Assembly: GCA_037074705.1 (NCBI GenBank)
Contig: CM073590.1
Coordinates: 164,670,746-164,734,745 of the forward strand
DNA from: Zhengitettix transpicula
Taxonomy: Eukaryota > Arthropoda > Insecta > Orthoptera > Tetrigidae
Direction of reading: 5' to 3'
Length of the DNA stretch: 64,000 bases
The translations under genes were made by a program, and so were the position numbers. Under the pieces are notes generated by a model, which was given only the letters and a program-made list of their open reading frames with translations, did not search any database and was not told where the DNA came from. Position 1 is the first letter of the stretch, and each line of letters opens with the position of its first letter. Below are positions 45,401 through 60,400 of the stretch, one piece after another.

Positions 45401-48400
45401 CAGTCTTTGGAGTATTTTTTACTGGATTATTTGGATTATTGAAATGTTTGACTTCCTTGCACATCCCATGAGCTCAATTCAATACACTCACACGGGTTTA
45501 ATTAATGTATTGTATAAAAGTATTTTATTTTCCAATGAAAGTTTTAAGCTTCCTCGGACCAGCCAATTTAAGAATTTTGTATTTAAACCTATTTGTTTGC
45601 GTTTATTTAGTTATTATGTCTTTTTAATCCTGTCTATTACCCTCGTGAATTGCAAGGAACTTTGTTACAATGAGGTATATTTACATAATTTAAGTGAATT
45701 TGGTGGCATTGCTTTCTTCTCAGTGCAACGTTCACTTGCACGGATTTTGTCTCGTCGATCTATATTCTCCCGTTTGTAGAGTTGTCGATGCCATCACTGG
45801 ATCTTCATACGTTGCAAGGGTGACGGTATGAACAGCGAAGGTTCCAGAAGTGTTCCTTTGTAGGTCTTCCGGGTACAGTAAATATAGTAGTAATAGTCTA
45901 CGTCCAAGGACTATGTCTAATGGCACTCCAGATTGTACTGGGAAAGTGTTTGATACCGATTTATATTATGATATTAGCAACTTGTAAATACTTAATGCGT
46001 AATTTATGGAACTAACAGTAATTCTGGAAACAGGAACTTGACCACAATAAATAGGTATTCATATATAAGAAAATATGAATTTAACTACAATTCTTCAAAC
46101 TAATTGTCCTGAGTGTCATTCTATACACTCCTTGGCTCGACAGCCCACTGAGGGCCTCGGCCTACCGAGACGACTGCAATGATACATTCTGGATTTAGGA
46201 ATGACACCTTGTCAGAGTATCGATTCTCCCAGTTTTCGAGACCAGGATGAGCACAAACATTGATGCCCATACCGGGATTCGAACCCGGGGCCTCTGTGAG
46301 GCGAGGCTACGACGCTGGCCAATACACAATAGCAGGAATTGTCATTCTGACTAAGGCACACAAAATAACGTACTATAGAAAGGGAAACTATCAAAAATGG
46401 CGGCAGCATTTATATTCCAAACTCAATTGACTTATTTTTAGCTGCGTTAGTAACTCTTGGGCTTCCAATCATCGAAATGACGTGGACTAAACCTACTTGC
46501 ATTTGGTTGGAAGACGAGGAGTTACTCAAGCAGCTAATATACTGGGAATATATTCACTCTTTGATACTTATTTCTAGAGATAACTTCATTTATACATGAT
46601 AAATTCTGGAATTGTGTGGGCACATGGCAAGAGTGACGTTTTCTCTCTGTCGTATCCTTGGTTTCCGGATCATTTTTAGGAAGATGGAAGGAATCCCTTC
46701 CTATGCTATTAAAGGGGAATTTCAATCACGTAGATTACCCTCATGTAGTCTGTTACTCTAAAAAAATTGGGTATGGACTATTATTTGGATTTTAGTCCAG
46801 AAATATACTGGACGATTTAAGAAAACCGAAATAAGGATGTCCGTAAAATGGATCGAATCTCAGTTCTACCCATTACGACTTCAATAATATAATAACAGCG
46901 CCACCTTGATGACAATTAAAAAATAATTAAATCGGAGTTTCACATTCAACAAGCAATGTATTTTTTTGATTTTCCCTAAGTACAATTATTCACGGTTCTA
47001 AAATAATATTACTTCACTTTTTACATATTACTAAATATTTATTATTAAGGTAAACGGATGCGTATACAATTGTAACGTTCGATAATTGCTGTCTTTATTC
47101 TGTTATCCAAACCAGATCGACCATTAAAATGATTTTAAAGGATGCTTGGAGGCAAATTTTGTTCCTAGATGAATTCATTTACAGACGAAAATCTGACTTA
47201 TAAACGTCGGAGCGTGAGTAAAATAAAATAAATAGGTACGTTATAAAATAGAATTAATAACTGAAGGCAGAAATTTATTATAAAATTTAAAGCATTATAC
47301 GTTAATAAACACAACGTTTCGTCCATAATTGGGGCATCTTCAGATGTACATTTCAATTAAATACGTTATAATTTATTTATGTAATTTAAATCATTTCTAA
47401 AGTGCGGTTTGCACACACGTTGCTGCCGAAAAGAAATTACGTTTTGTAATTATTTGTTCACAATCACTTTAACGACAATTAAAAACTATTGAATGAATTC
47501 GTCATTAGCAATTAAAGTAACTAATTCGTTTGATTCCGGAATACTCATGTTTAGTTATTAGGTCAGAATTAAACTAACAATATATTTTATTAAATAAATA
47601 AACATCAGCCATTTTTAAGTCAGAAAAAAGTATTTATTAACGTAAAGCTAAACAACGTTTGGCCGCTTATTTGGCGACCTCATCAGGTTCATGTTTAAAA
47701 CTTCAAAAAGAACTAAACAATTAGAATGAGAAACTAATTCCGATTAAATATTACTCGACTATGTCGGGACTTATTTTTAAAATTTATATCGCCATAGAAG
47801 GTAGATCGATTTATGGAATATTAACAAATACGTTATGGAGTTCCGAGCACAGGAAAGATCTCACAACATCTCTATAATAAAAGTATAATACTCTCAGGAT
47901 TCACATTGTTATTAAAATCGCGTATTTGTCAAAAAACAGAAAACATTTTTTTTTCGTCTATCACCCTAATTTTTTGAAAATTATTGAGAACTTACAATGT
48001 GATCTTTACAATACATCTTCAATACTTTTAACTCGATTGTTTGAAACTGAATAATTGATTTCCAGATGGTCCTGAAGTTCCGGGAATCATTAAATTATAA
48101 ACAGATAAAAGTTAGCAGTAAAATTTACTGCAATTGAAAGAGTGTACTTAAGACAAAGCACAGTGTTAGAAATATTATGTTGGGTGTTTAATATGCTGGA
48201 ATCTTTGACGAAACTAATTTATTTGTATTCATTCTAAACGTAATAAAATTTACAGCGAAATTCACTCTCTTGTACAGTGACAAAATCCGTATTGAAGGTA
48301 CAATATGTGCCTCAATAAAACGTTTTAATCAACATTTAGTAAGGAGAAGTTCATGTTAAATGAGAGTGGTCCATTTTTTAAGACATTCTCGATTCATTGT

Positions 48401-51400
48401 TTTCAATTGTTATTTTTAATTAATCACTTCAGCTTTTATAAAAAGAGGAAGCTATTAAACAAGTCAGTGGAAGGAAAAGATTAGAGATGAAAATATATCT
48501 GCGAATCTGTAGTTCACTACCCGTGCTGAATCTGTTTCATTGTCGGAGAGGATTTCCGCAACACAATACAAAGCGGAAACTATTGCCATTGTTATACAAG
48601 AGCAGCACTGAAAATTTCACGGTACATGTCGATGAACTACAATTGAAATGCCGCGATGAAAAGCCGACCCAAATTCAGAACAAGCTCTATACTAATTAAA
48701 TTTTCTAAGATGCGTGGAAGCGATTGGCAATTATTTATTATTGAAGGGCGTCATTTTGAAACATACTCGCAGAATAAGGTGCAACGCTGAAGAGATGCCT
48801 TTCCATGAAAACTAGAGGATGGTTGCGGAATCCGTTACATTGTCATGAATTCATAGATGGTCAAGTTGGTTAATGATTTTAAGTTCGTTTAGAGCCTATA
48901 CTGCATTTAATACAGTTGATAAATATAATGAAAGTACTGAAAAAATAACGATTTCCAAAACTTGATAATACCATAAATATCTGGTATTTTTCTTAGAATA
49001 ATGCTTATTATATTATCTTAGAAAGGCAATCGGAGAGAAAAATTGAGCTCCTTTCTGAAAAAATACGGTTTTCTTTAACCGGTACTTTTATATTTACTAT
49101 CGTAATGCGACAATAATTCAGCAACGGTAGAGTACATGCTTGAATCAAAAAAAACTTTTTTCAGTTTCCCAATTCAAATCCTTTATAGTTCTTCTTTTAA
49201 ATATGCACATCATAAATCCCAGAAGAGGTTGAATGTAACTTTATAAATAATTATATATATATATATATATATATAATAACTGATTTCAGAGTTTATATCC
49301 GGACAATTTATGAAGTGCTGATAATTTTATTCTCAATCAATTCCTCACTTTCTGACAAAATATTTTAATCACCTGTATATTTTAGATTTAATGCTTTCAA
49401 GTTACCTTAGTTGCATGTCAAGACTTCGAGAGATATTATCATATATTGTAGAGACCACCAATGTGTAATGAAAGTTTTTTTAAAATAATTTCTTTAATAT
49501 TTGTATTGTCGGCGTAATAATTATGTCCAAACAACAGTCAGCGTGGCGTAAGAATGTGGAGTGTTGGAGACGTATTATTATCGGCGTATATTTGAGGCTG
49601 AAAGCTTGGACAGGGAAACAAGCCAGTTCGTAACGAAATCTTACTGATGGTGGTCATGGCACGTCTGTTGTGGAGGAATGACCGGTGTGGTCACATTCAG
49701 CCTAAGTAGTAAAGGAAATAGTGAACTGTTGAGTCTGCGTTTTAATATCCAGGACATTAAAGTACAGTCTAGTAGATGTGGATGAAAAGTTTTTAGAACG
49801 AATGTTGGAAACGTGTCCGGTGATCAGTTGGCCGGAAGTTTAGCAAAGGAAAACTAAAGTTATGGAGTAAAGTTTTGAAAAGTGGTTAGAAGTTGATCAG
49901 AGAGATACAAACCAGTGGCGAATTGAAACAGATGAACATTCGATAGGACTTCATTATCTGTGGTAATGTGGTCATTGAACAGTTTGTTGTGAACAGTGAA
50001 TTCCATGGCCTGTTAAATAAAACCATTTTAAATAACCAGTGAAGTGTATAAGCAGTGTATTATGAGAGCAGCTCTGATGATTGTATATGTAAAAAAAATT
50101 CTATTGTATACCTTATATAAAAATTTATACCGTCAGATTTCTTTAGATTTCTCTGAATTTCAGATTTCTTTAGATTTTTTATGTTAACATTTTCTTGTAA
50201 ATTTAATTATTATTTTTGTAACATTTTGTTTTCATTTGATTTGGTAATAATTGAAAATTACTGTAACTATTAGAGGCCTAATAAGCGGCCCTGAAGAATT
50301 AAGAATTTCACTAAAAGTTGTGACAATTATTTAAAAGTTTATGTACGCAATCTAAAATAAATAGAAATTTGTATTAAGTGTTTTATTTTTAAAAGTTACT
50401 TGTTAAAATTGATTTACAAATCCCATTAATTAAGCACATCAATCTACCATTACAGTTTTTGGCATCATTTCTTTAAATTATTAATAACATTAATTTGACC
50501 CGAAAACGTGAGCTTATATCATTAATTTGTGTATTACATTAACGTGGGGCTATTACCATCTTTAAATGAATATTACAATATGTATAATAATGATATATCA
50601 GAAAATGGGTGTCGCATGAATTGAACGATAGGCAGATGGAGGAGCGACGCCGAAACACATGCGAAATCTTGTTCGTCAGACAAAAAAGGAAGTCGTTCCT
50701 GTATCGGATTGTGACTGGCTAGATATTTTTTCCTGATATTCAGAGCTCACAATGCTATATCGTGCTCGTATTACGTTATCTGACAATGCATCTGTACGTA
50801 GCCAACGGTAACGCGTTCGAAAACTTCGCACTACTCCATAAAATGACAATATCAATCTACCACTTCGTATTCTTACAGATTGTCATAATTCATACATATT
50901 TTATCTTCGGCTTTCGAGTCTGCATTTGATACAGGCTATAAATATATGGAACGTACTAAAGAAAACGATTTCCAAAACTGGATAATAGCATCCGGTATTA
51001 ATATTAGAAACATAATAAAATTGAAATATGTATTTAAACATAATTAATAATCTAGCGTTTCATTTAAAATATCGACGGGAACAAATACGGGTTTATAAGT
51101 ATGACAATGTAAATACATTATTTTAACCGTAATCCCTTATTTTATCAGGTTACACGAATAAATTCACTGTTTGGTGGTAGTAATCATATTAAGCTACTAT
51201 GAACACGATATTCTTTGCTCAAAGACGAAAATTTTGATCTGAGCGACAAGAAGCGTGAAAAGCGGACCAGGAAGGATGAGGACCATCAATTGCAGATTCT
51301 TTTGGACGAATACAAAACCCAAACCCAATAAAATGCTTGCCGAGAAATTGGATGTTACTCAACCAACCATTTCCATGCGCCTACGAGCCATGGGAAAGGT

Positions 51401-54400
51401 TCTAATAATCAGAAAATGTGTGCCGCATGAATTGAACGATAGGCAGATGGAGGAGCGACGCCGAAACATGTGAAATATTGCTCGTCAGACAAAAAAAAGA
51501 AAGTCGTTCCTGCACCGGATTGTGACTGGCGATGAAAATCGGATACATTTTGATAATCCTAAACGTAAGAAATCGTGAGATAATCATCAACATCGTCCGG
51601 AAGACCAAATCGCTTCAGATGGAAGGCGATACTGTTCGTTCGTGGGATCTTCAGGGTATCGTCTACTATGAACTGTTGAAACCTGGTGAAACTGTCAATG
51701 CCCACCGATACCACCAACAATCTCAAATTGTACCGTGGTCTTCGTGAAAAAGTCCGGATTACTAGCAAAGACATGACAACGCACCATCGCTCACACCAAC
51801 AATGGCCCGAAACTACTTGGTGGCTGTCAACTGGGAGATGTTACCCCAGTCTGCGGTGTTGAAAATTCAAATAGTCTTCTAGCGACTGGAATATTGTATT
51901 ACAGCAACCATAGACGTTTAGTCTTTGTAACGCGTCATTGTTATACAATTACATGACGCTGTGGCCTCAATTAAATGAACGTGACTCGGATCCATCTTTA
52001 AGTCTATATATTTTCTTTCTTAATGCGACATTAATTCTGCAACGTGTCTGGGTACAATTCTGAAACGTGTCTAGGTTTATGCAGATGGTTGAATAAAATT
52101 ATTTAGCTTTACTGACCTGTGCAATAATAGGCAGGTTTTTTATATTCGTTATTTCATTACCGATTATATCCAAATCATTCAGTTTTTTACGTAACTAATG
52201 AACAGATTTGAAATAAAATCACAACTAAGGGTTTAATTATCAGAATTTAAAAAGTAATTTAAAGGATTTAAACAATCATTTGTATTAAATAGTAATTATA
52301 CGTCTAGAGAATTGTGAAAGTGACCATATAAATATAATTTAACACTTCTTGTATTCTACAAATTATGCTACATGAATAGACAATTTAATGCCTTCTTTGT
52401 CAACCAATTAAATGTGTCTTAAGAGAAGTGTTTACACTTACTATTTGTCTTCCCTATGATTCAGGTGATTGCGAATTCAAGGAACAGAGACAAGAAAGGT
52501 TTTGTTTATTTTTGCACTTGGTTTCGTAACGTAGCACTTGCGTCACAATTCTACAGTGACTTCAACTAATTCATTCGAAGTTTAAAACCAATATGTTGCA
52601 ATAATGATCTTCAGAGACTACTCTTCTGCCGCATAACCTTATACTTATAAAAATAAAGATATATGGTTAAATAATAATGATAAACTATCTTAAATTTACT
52701 CTTCTAGGTTTCATTAATATGGATAGACTTCACATATTCCCTCGAGATATAAAGGAATTAATAATGTTTACAATTTTTTTATGTTGACGGAGTGGCGTTC
52801 TAGCGTGATAATAAAAATAAACTGAGTTATGTTTTCATGTATTTTCAGAAGGAATTCTATTAATTATCGTGAAATTATGCAGGGAGGAAAAATACATAAA
52901 ATATTTTCGGTTCCAATATCAGTATATAATACTAGTAAGTGAATCTCTATTCATACTACTTTGTAATAAAGGAACATTCGTCGAAGTAACAGAGTGAAAG
53001 CGTGGAATAATACGCAATTACTTTTTAATGTGAAGCTTGGCGTTAGAAACAATTCCAACGAAATTGTGTTTACTCCTTTCTATTGATTCACAAACTGGCC
53101 ACAAGGGAATTTAACATTACAAAATATATTTAGAAACAGCTACGGATTATTATTAAATAAAAATTTAGCAGAGTTTAATCAAAATCTGTAGAAATAAATT
53201 AAATATTCATACACATTCATTGACTCTACTTGTAAACTGAAATGCATCTAAATTCATTCAAAATGAATTTATAATATCCATTGTTCGTTTGGTTTTAAAT
53301 AGTTTAAGTGTTTCATTAAATAATGACAATATTAGGCCTCTGCGGTGTTATAATATTTGACTTGATGGTGCTAGGGTGATAATTTATTTTAAATTTTCAA
53401 AAATGCACAAGTTACTTCTGTTTTTCCTTCATCAATGCATTCAATAATGAGCACCATTTGTTGCGTCACACTTGTATGCGATATTAAGGCCCACTCACAC
53501 CAGTGCGGGACTACGGGAACGGGAATCCCGTTGCAGTTATGGGACGGAGTACCGCACGGTCCTTCACACCATTCCGAGAACGGGAATTCATTTTCTAGAC
53601 GTTTTCCAACAAACACTGCAGTTTCACTGAAAATAATTACGTATTTTTAATAATTTTTTTAAATTCAAGTTAAGACAGTGTGTTCAGTAATGTCTTCAGA
53701 GGCTCTAATTTTACTAACTCTAGCCGAAGACGAAAAACGTGCTAATTAAGTTATTAGGATAATAAGCAACAAGGCAATTATTTACCCTGCTGCACCCTGT
53801 TTCCTAATTATTTATATATCTTTAGGAAAAGAAGAATATGGATTCACGAAATTTTAAACGTAAAACATATGGTGAATAGCTTAATGCCAGAGCTACGTAG
53901 AGATGTTACAAGATTTTATATTTATTTAAGAATAACACCTGATTGTTTAGATGAACTTTGCAATTGAATTAAGAATGACATTAAAAAGCAATACACGAAC
54001 TACCGTGAACCGATATCTCCAGATATCATACTACTTTGCCATTGCTTTGAGATATATTTGTTATAACATATAACGGGTGTGAACGTTTCAGAATACTTAA
54101 TTTAATGTATTAAAAAGATTTTCTTTGGCGGCTTGTACGGAAAATGTGGACAAGCGCGCAGCAGGCACGTGTGGGACGCGGGAAATACCGTGCAAGCTGT
54201 GAACCTTCACTGGGACGCAGCAAGCGGCCGGAAAGTTCGTGCAAGTCTGAATATGCCCATATCCCGCAATGAAAACACGTCCCGCAGCTTTTTCGCTCCC
54301 GCAGTCCCGCACTGGTTTATGAATAACGTAATATCATACTAGTGCGTGAGATGTTAATCTTGTATTGCACTACAAATGTTAATATAGAAAACAAAAGTAA

Positions 54401-57400
54401 AACTAAGATAAGACAATTCAGCATATTCAGAGACTTTATTCAAAGTTCAATATAATAGTGATTTATAAAAATCGCTAAAAAAATTATTTTTCGTAATCCT
54501 TATGCGGCTACACATCACTTTAATTACGTTATTTATGCAGCATCATTATGTGATGTGATGTAAAATGACTAAAAATGCGACAATTTCGTAAAAAAACGTT
54601 TGTATAGTCCGTTGGTCAGTTGTAAAGAAAACGACCACATTCTATTTGTCGCATCATATGGCCCGAAAATCTATTCATCTGGTTTGGCGAAAATGATCTG
54701 ATATCCAATTTGACAAGAGCTACTGAATTCGTCAACTATTTTCGGAATAGACTAAAGGAAACGAAATTTATTTAGGAGAGCAGTTACAGCCAGTAAATAC
54801 TAGTACCTATTAGCTAGCGATTTTCTTAAGAATTATAAAACGATGGAAGGAGTTAGTGATAGGAGATGGAAGAAAAGAGTCAAAAATTCTATGAAGAAAG
54901 TAAAATGTGACAGATGAGTTAAAAGTGAGATGGATATTATAAATAGAAGCGAATAGTCATTTAAAATTATGAGTAGCACAGACACAATTTTGGAAGGACA
55001 ATAGGAAAGTGTAAGTAAAAGCAAGAAATGGACATCCCTGTATATTCCGTTCTAGCTGGAACGTTTCCAGGAAATTTTACATGCAAAATTCACCTTTGAC
55101 CAGGTACCGGAATTTTAGGCATAAACACTGCCGAAATAAGTCCACAGAAATTGAGACAATAATACCATCGAAAAATAGATCAAAATAATTAAATATCCTA
55201 TCAGTAAAATTAGTTTGAATACCAGACATAAATACTATTTTATAATTATTTTAGTTGTTAATAATAATATATTTTTATTTATCAAAAAATATTTACATAA
55301 CATAACAGAATCAGTAAATTTTTACATCCGTCTTAACAGTCAGTAATACTAATATCATAAAATATATATGCAAGTAATATAAAAATACAACGAAAAAACT
55401 CAATAATGAGAAGGACACAACAATAACAAATATCTGTAAAACTAATTCGTCAAATAAAATTCTCTTAATTTTTTAATAAATATTTATATATTGCACAGTT
55501 TTAAATATTCAGATAATTTGTTGGAAATCAGAGGTCAGAAAAATAATACTGTTGCATTTACTCTTCATTATTCAATAAAAGTTAAACTACAGTCAGCTTA
55601 AGCCTAACTCGTCATCCTAAAAATGTTGATTAATAGAGACACTGTATCTTAATGCAACCAACTTGAGGATGGAAGATATTAATGTACAAAAAACTCGACG
55701 AAGCAACAGAATTTCGAAATGAATATCACAAAATTAGAATTTTTATCGCTTATAGAATTGAGGAATTAATCATTAATATATGGTTTAGAAAGATTCTAAT
55801 ACCTTTAAAACCTGATTAGAATTATTAAAAGAAGCTGTCTCTTTTTTTTAAGTGATTAGTATTATTTTAACAGCTCACCCCAGATTTTAATTTATTATAT
55901 GAAAGTCGGTTATTAATTCGATCAAAGGGAAAAAAATCACTCTTCTGTGTGACCAACCAGTTGTTACGTTTTAAAATTTGAATATATACAATAATCCAAA
56001 GTAATCAATGGTAACGCTTATGAACCACAGTTTGTAATTGTTACTTCTTAATTGCAGATTCTGTGATATGGGATGACAGTAGACATCTATAATATTTTTT
56101 TACGAGGACCTCTAACGTAGCAGTGTCTTTTGGTACTTCCAAAGGAAACCTGAGGATCGGAATGAATCGAAAAGTAGACGACCTTGGCCTTGTATGAGCT
56201 GACCAAACAGCCTGGTGTAACCGGGGAAAACCCATTTAGGATACTTGCAGGAAGTTTAAAGAATGATCTGCGTTTTGCCAAAACGAAAACACTGAATAAT
56301 GTCCTCAGAGTGCTTACTTTCGCAGCTGTTTCTGTTTCAGAGGCTGGAAATAAAGTCATGACATATTACGTTCGAGCATACTTTTCCAAACTAAGATACA
56401 AAATTTATATTACGGTTATTCGTACCTTAATTGTCCATTTGCGGATATATTGCATCACATCTGGTCCGCCAATATTGATTTATTTGAGCCTAATTAGCTG
56501 CACAACAAAATTATTTAAACGTCTGAAATGTTACTTCTTTATGCACTAACTACCTACGTAGAGTACATTTTCGCAAAAATTGGAGACATTTATTGAATTT
56601 GTCAATTGAGTTTCTTCCTTGAATATACTTTTAAACTTTCATCCATATTTAGGGACACGAAGATTTATGCTGTTGAAAATCATTCTCAGCCTCTATTAGG
56701 ATCGCCGTTGAATAAGTCCTCGTCCTCTTAGATAAAGAATGGGATAGCGCCGTAGAAGTTCATGAGCTCGTTCACAAATACCACGTGGTAAGCGTCCTTG
56801 ATAGGCTTTTCTCTACTGACGGTTGACTGGAAACATATTCGTGTTAAAAAGAAAATTTGGCTTTAGTACATACGTCAATTTATAGATCCTACATAAGGCG
56901 TTGCAAAAATGTTCGACAAGTAATGTTTATAAAATGAAAAAAAAATACGTCTGATTGAAAATAATGAATAAGAAAGATAGCCAATTCAGAAAAAAAAAGT
57001 AATATAAATACCACACAACGTTTGTGGGATCCTTGTTGCTAAGAAGAGCCGAGAGCAACACAACTTAAAAGCACCTGACGAAAGGAACAAGGATCCCAGA
57101 AACGTTGTGTGGTATTTATATTACTTTTTTGTCTGAATTGGCTATCTTTCTTATTCATTAAGTAATTTTTTATTTACAGATTTAATCCAGTATGTAACAT
57201 GGATTTATTACGTGAGGTTGTTTACTGGTATACTGCAGTTGACCAATCATATATTTCTAAGGACGCATTAATTTTAAATTTTATCATTTCACTATGACAA
57301 TATTCATTGTGTAAACAAAAAAATCATTTGTTGGCTAACTACGTAAGACTTGTTCGGGTTGATTTGTAAAGTAAAGATAATAGCATTTGTTGATAATTTC

Positions 57401-60400
57401 AGGAAGTTTTAACGTACTTACGTAAGTGGCTTGCGAAACGCAAGAATTGAACTTTGGAATACAATCCTCCATTGTGTGGTGAAGTGCAGTAGTTATATAT
57501 GAAGTTAATAACAATGGAGTGTATTTAATTACAATATTGATCTTCGAGTTTGAATAGTAAATTTTTTTAACCTTTTATGCAGGTAAGGCAAGAAGAGAAT
57601 GCAAAATAGAAGTTTGAACATTAAGACTAAACTATTAACGGATAAATAATACAACAAAAGCAGAAACGAAGAACGGTGTTTGTTTTATTATTCTATGTCT
57701 TCTTTTTTCATGCAATACCTTTATTTCTATTTGTCATCTTATCTTTTCAGTTGCACTCATAAAGAACTTTATCTTCCACCGGTTATGAAATTAAACCCCA
57801 AAAAACTGTAATGTGTTGCGAGATGGCGTTAAAATGAAGGAATTAGGTAAACCAGAGACGTAATTTTACGGATTTGAGTTTTTACATGTAAAAATAATTA
57901 AGATTAATACTGTACGAATATGAAACGTAAACAATTTAATTGTCACTATTCTAATATGTAAGCATAAATTTTCTACAGGGGCTAGCCTTGAAAGATGGAA
58001 CCTTAGCTTACGAAAGATGGTTGACGTTGCCGCAACCGATCGACTTCAAAGTGTATCTTTTAAATGTCACGAATCCGGAGGAGGTGTCCCAAGGTGCACA
58101 ACCAATTCTTAAGGAAATGGGACCGTACGTGTACGAGTAAGTATATCAACAGTATACATAAGTATCAATTCTAAATAGTGTTGTTATTCTATTTTTGTAC
58201 ATCATTTTCAAAATATATCATTACACCCTTTCAATAATTGCACCAAAACGTTTTGTGTGGACCAAATTTTTCATGTATTGTATTCTTGCGCTGAAAACGG
58301 CAATAAAAGTTAAATAATTTTATTCTTTCAATGGTTTAATTTATTTCTTTTTTAGCTTTTCCGCTCACTATAAACAATGGACCGTTGTAAGAATAGCCAT
58401 TTAAAGAGTTTTTTTTAAAAAAAAATTTAATTCAGGAAACTTTACAATCTAATGATTTTACTGTTGGGCTATTTGTACATTTTATATTATACTGTATACG
58501 TATCTCGTGGAGCCCTTTTTTTACGCCTCCTGTACTTTTATTGGATATTAATTAGGACTCTCGGTCTCTTTCTTTTTAATCGGCGATGTGGGATGGGAGG
58601 TGGAGGAGAGGCAGCTGTATCGGATATTAACGGGATGTGGTGAATTGTCTTTTGCAGATTGTAGAAGTATGTATTTCGTTATTGTTCGGTGGATATAAGG
58701 AATATTAAGATCACTATGGATGCGGGAATTGGAGAAGTACCAGGGAGAGTTTGTCTTATAACGATGGATTTTATTTGGTGATGTTTGTATCTTGTTGATG
58801 TGTGTTTTGGCTGCGGTACCCCAAATGTTACAGCCGTACTTCCATAATTGAGAAATAATTTTTTCATTGAAAGGGATAAAGGAGAATTAGGATTAATTAA
58901 TGCTTTTAGTATTTTAAAGCGGTGATTGATTTTTTTTAATGTGACTGGTGTGTTGGAACCATGTTAGTTTTGAATCGAGTCCATTTATGGTTTTGTTTCT
59001 TTGGAATTGGTGTGTTATTCATGCAGGTATTTTAAGTGAATGGTATCTTTTTTAGGGAAAAAACTGTGATGAATTTGTTTACGGTAATTCTCCAATTATT
59101 AGCCTAAATGACTATATGGTTACAGGCAGTTTGCAGTTGTATTGTAGCCGATTTGTAGTTATGAGATTGGCAGAATATGGCTATATAATCGGCAATATGG
59201 CAGTTTTTGTTGCGGATGTTTGGGGAATATTATGGGTACAAACGGAATATAGGAGTGGGCCAAGGAACCTCTAAGTGAATAGGGTATATTGGGGAGAAAT
59301 GGTTTTGATATTTGACAAAGGAAGAGCGGTTTGTAAGAATTAGATAGGAGGTTAAAGTAGGGGGTGGATAGGTGACGTTTTAATTTGAAGAGGAGTGAGG
59401 GATGGTAAACCTTGTCGAATGCTTTTTCAGAATCCAAGAATGTGGCTAGGCATATATTGTGTTAATGTATTCTGTTACTATGTTAAGAAGTTGAGGAAAG
59501 GAGTGTTTGTTTTGGAATCCAAATTGTTGGTTAAAGATTTATTGCGAGATGTTTTTTTAGTCGTGGTAAAAGTAGTTTTTCGAAGACTTTTGCAAGTATT
59601 GGTAGGAGACTGATAGGTCTGTAATTGCTGGGGTTGGATTTTTGTTTATTTGATTTGTTAATTAGTATTATCGTTGCAATTTTCCAGTTATTGGGAATTT
59701 TGGAGGTTTTTAGTATTTCGTTAGTAGGATTAGGGCTTTTTTGGGTAGAGCTTGTAAGTGATCTGTGTTTATTTGGTCAATGTCTGGAGACGTTTTATTT
59801 TTTAATTTGGATATGGTTGTCACAATGTTTTTGTAGGTAAATAAAGTTTCTGATCTAGTATTATTGTTCGTTGGGGAAAGAGCTAATTGAACGTGAGAGT
59901 CGAGAGCAGGGCTGGCGGGTGGATGTGAAAAGTAAAGTGTAGAGCCCCCGTTAACACCATAGTAAATATTAAAATGAACAATATACGTCTGTTTCAAAAA
60001 TAATAATAAGATAAAGTAACCAAATACAGACAAAGAACTTATAGCACCACTTCTTTTGTCTGTATTTGACTATTTTATCTTATTACCATTATAAATAATT
60101 AGTTAAAAGCTGTCCTGAATATTTCTGCTAACGAGTTCGAACAAAAATATTGTTGATAATAATAAGAAATATAGTCAAATACAGACAAAAGAAGTGATTA
60201 TATAAATACCACAACAACGTTTCTGAAATCCTTGTGTCTGCCTGTGCAGAAAAAAACGCTAGAGTCTAGAGCGACACAACTGTTGTAGTTCGTTGACAAA
60301 ACTCAAAAGCTATCATTTCATTTTAAAAATATTGTTGGTCAACTTGAAATTTATACATTGTTGATAGAAAAAAATTAACGTTTATAAGATAATAACACAA

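Noticed and set aside
45375..45779. 134-codon plus-strand open frame
   Set aside because: It is antisense to LINE remnant B, whose motifs are readable on the minus strand.
56087..56549. Opposing 90 and 121 codon frames
   Set aside because: No domain recognised on either strand; mentioned only as possible old repeat sequence.
59395..59840. Plus-strand frames of about 70 codons
   Set aside because: Antisense shadows of LINE remnant C.
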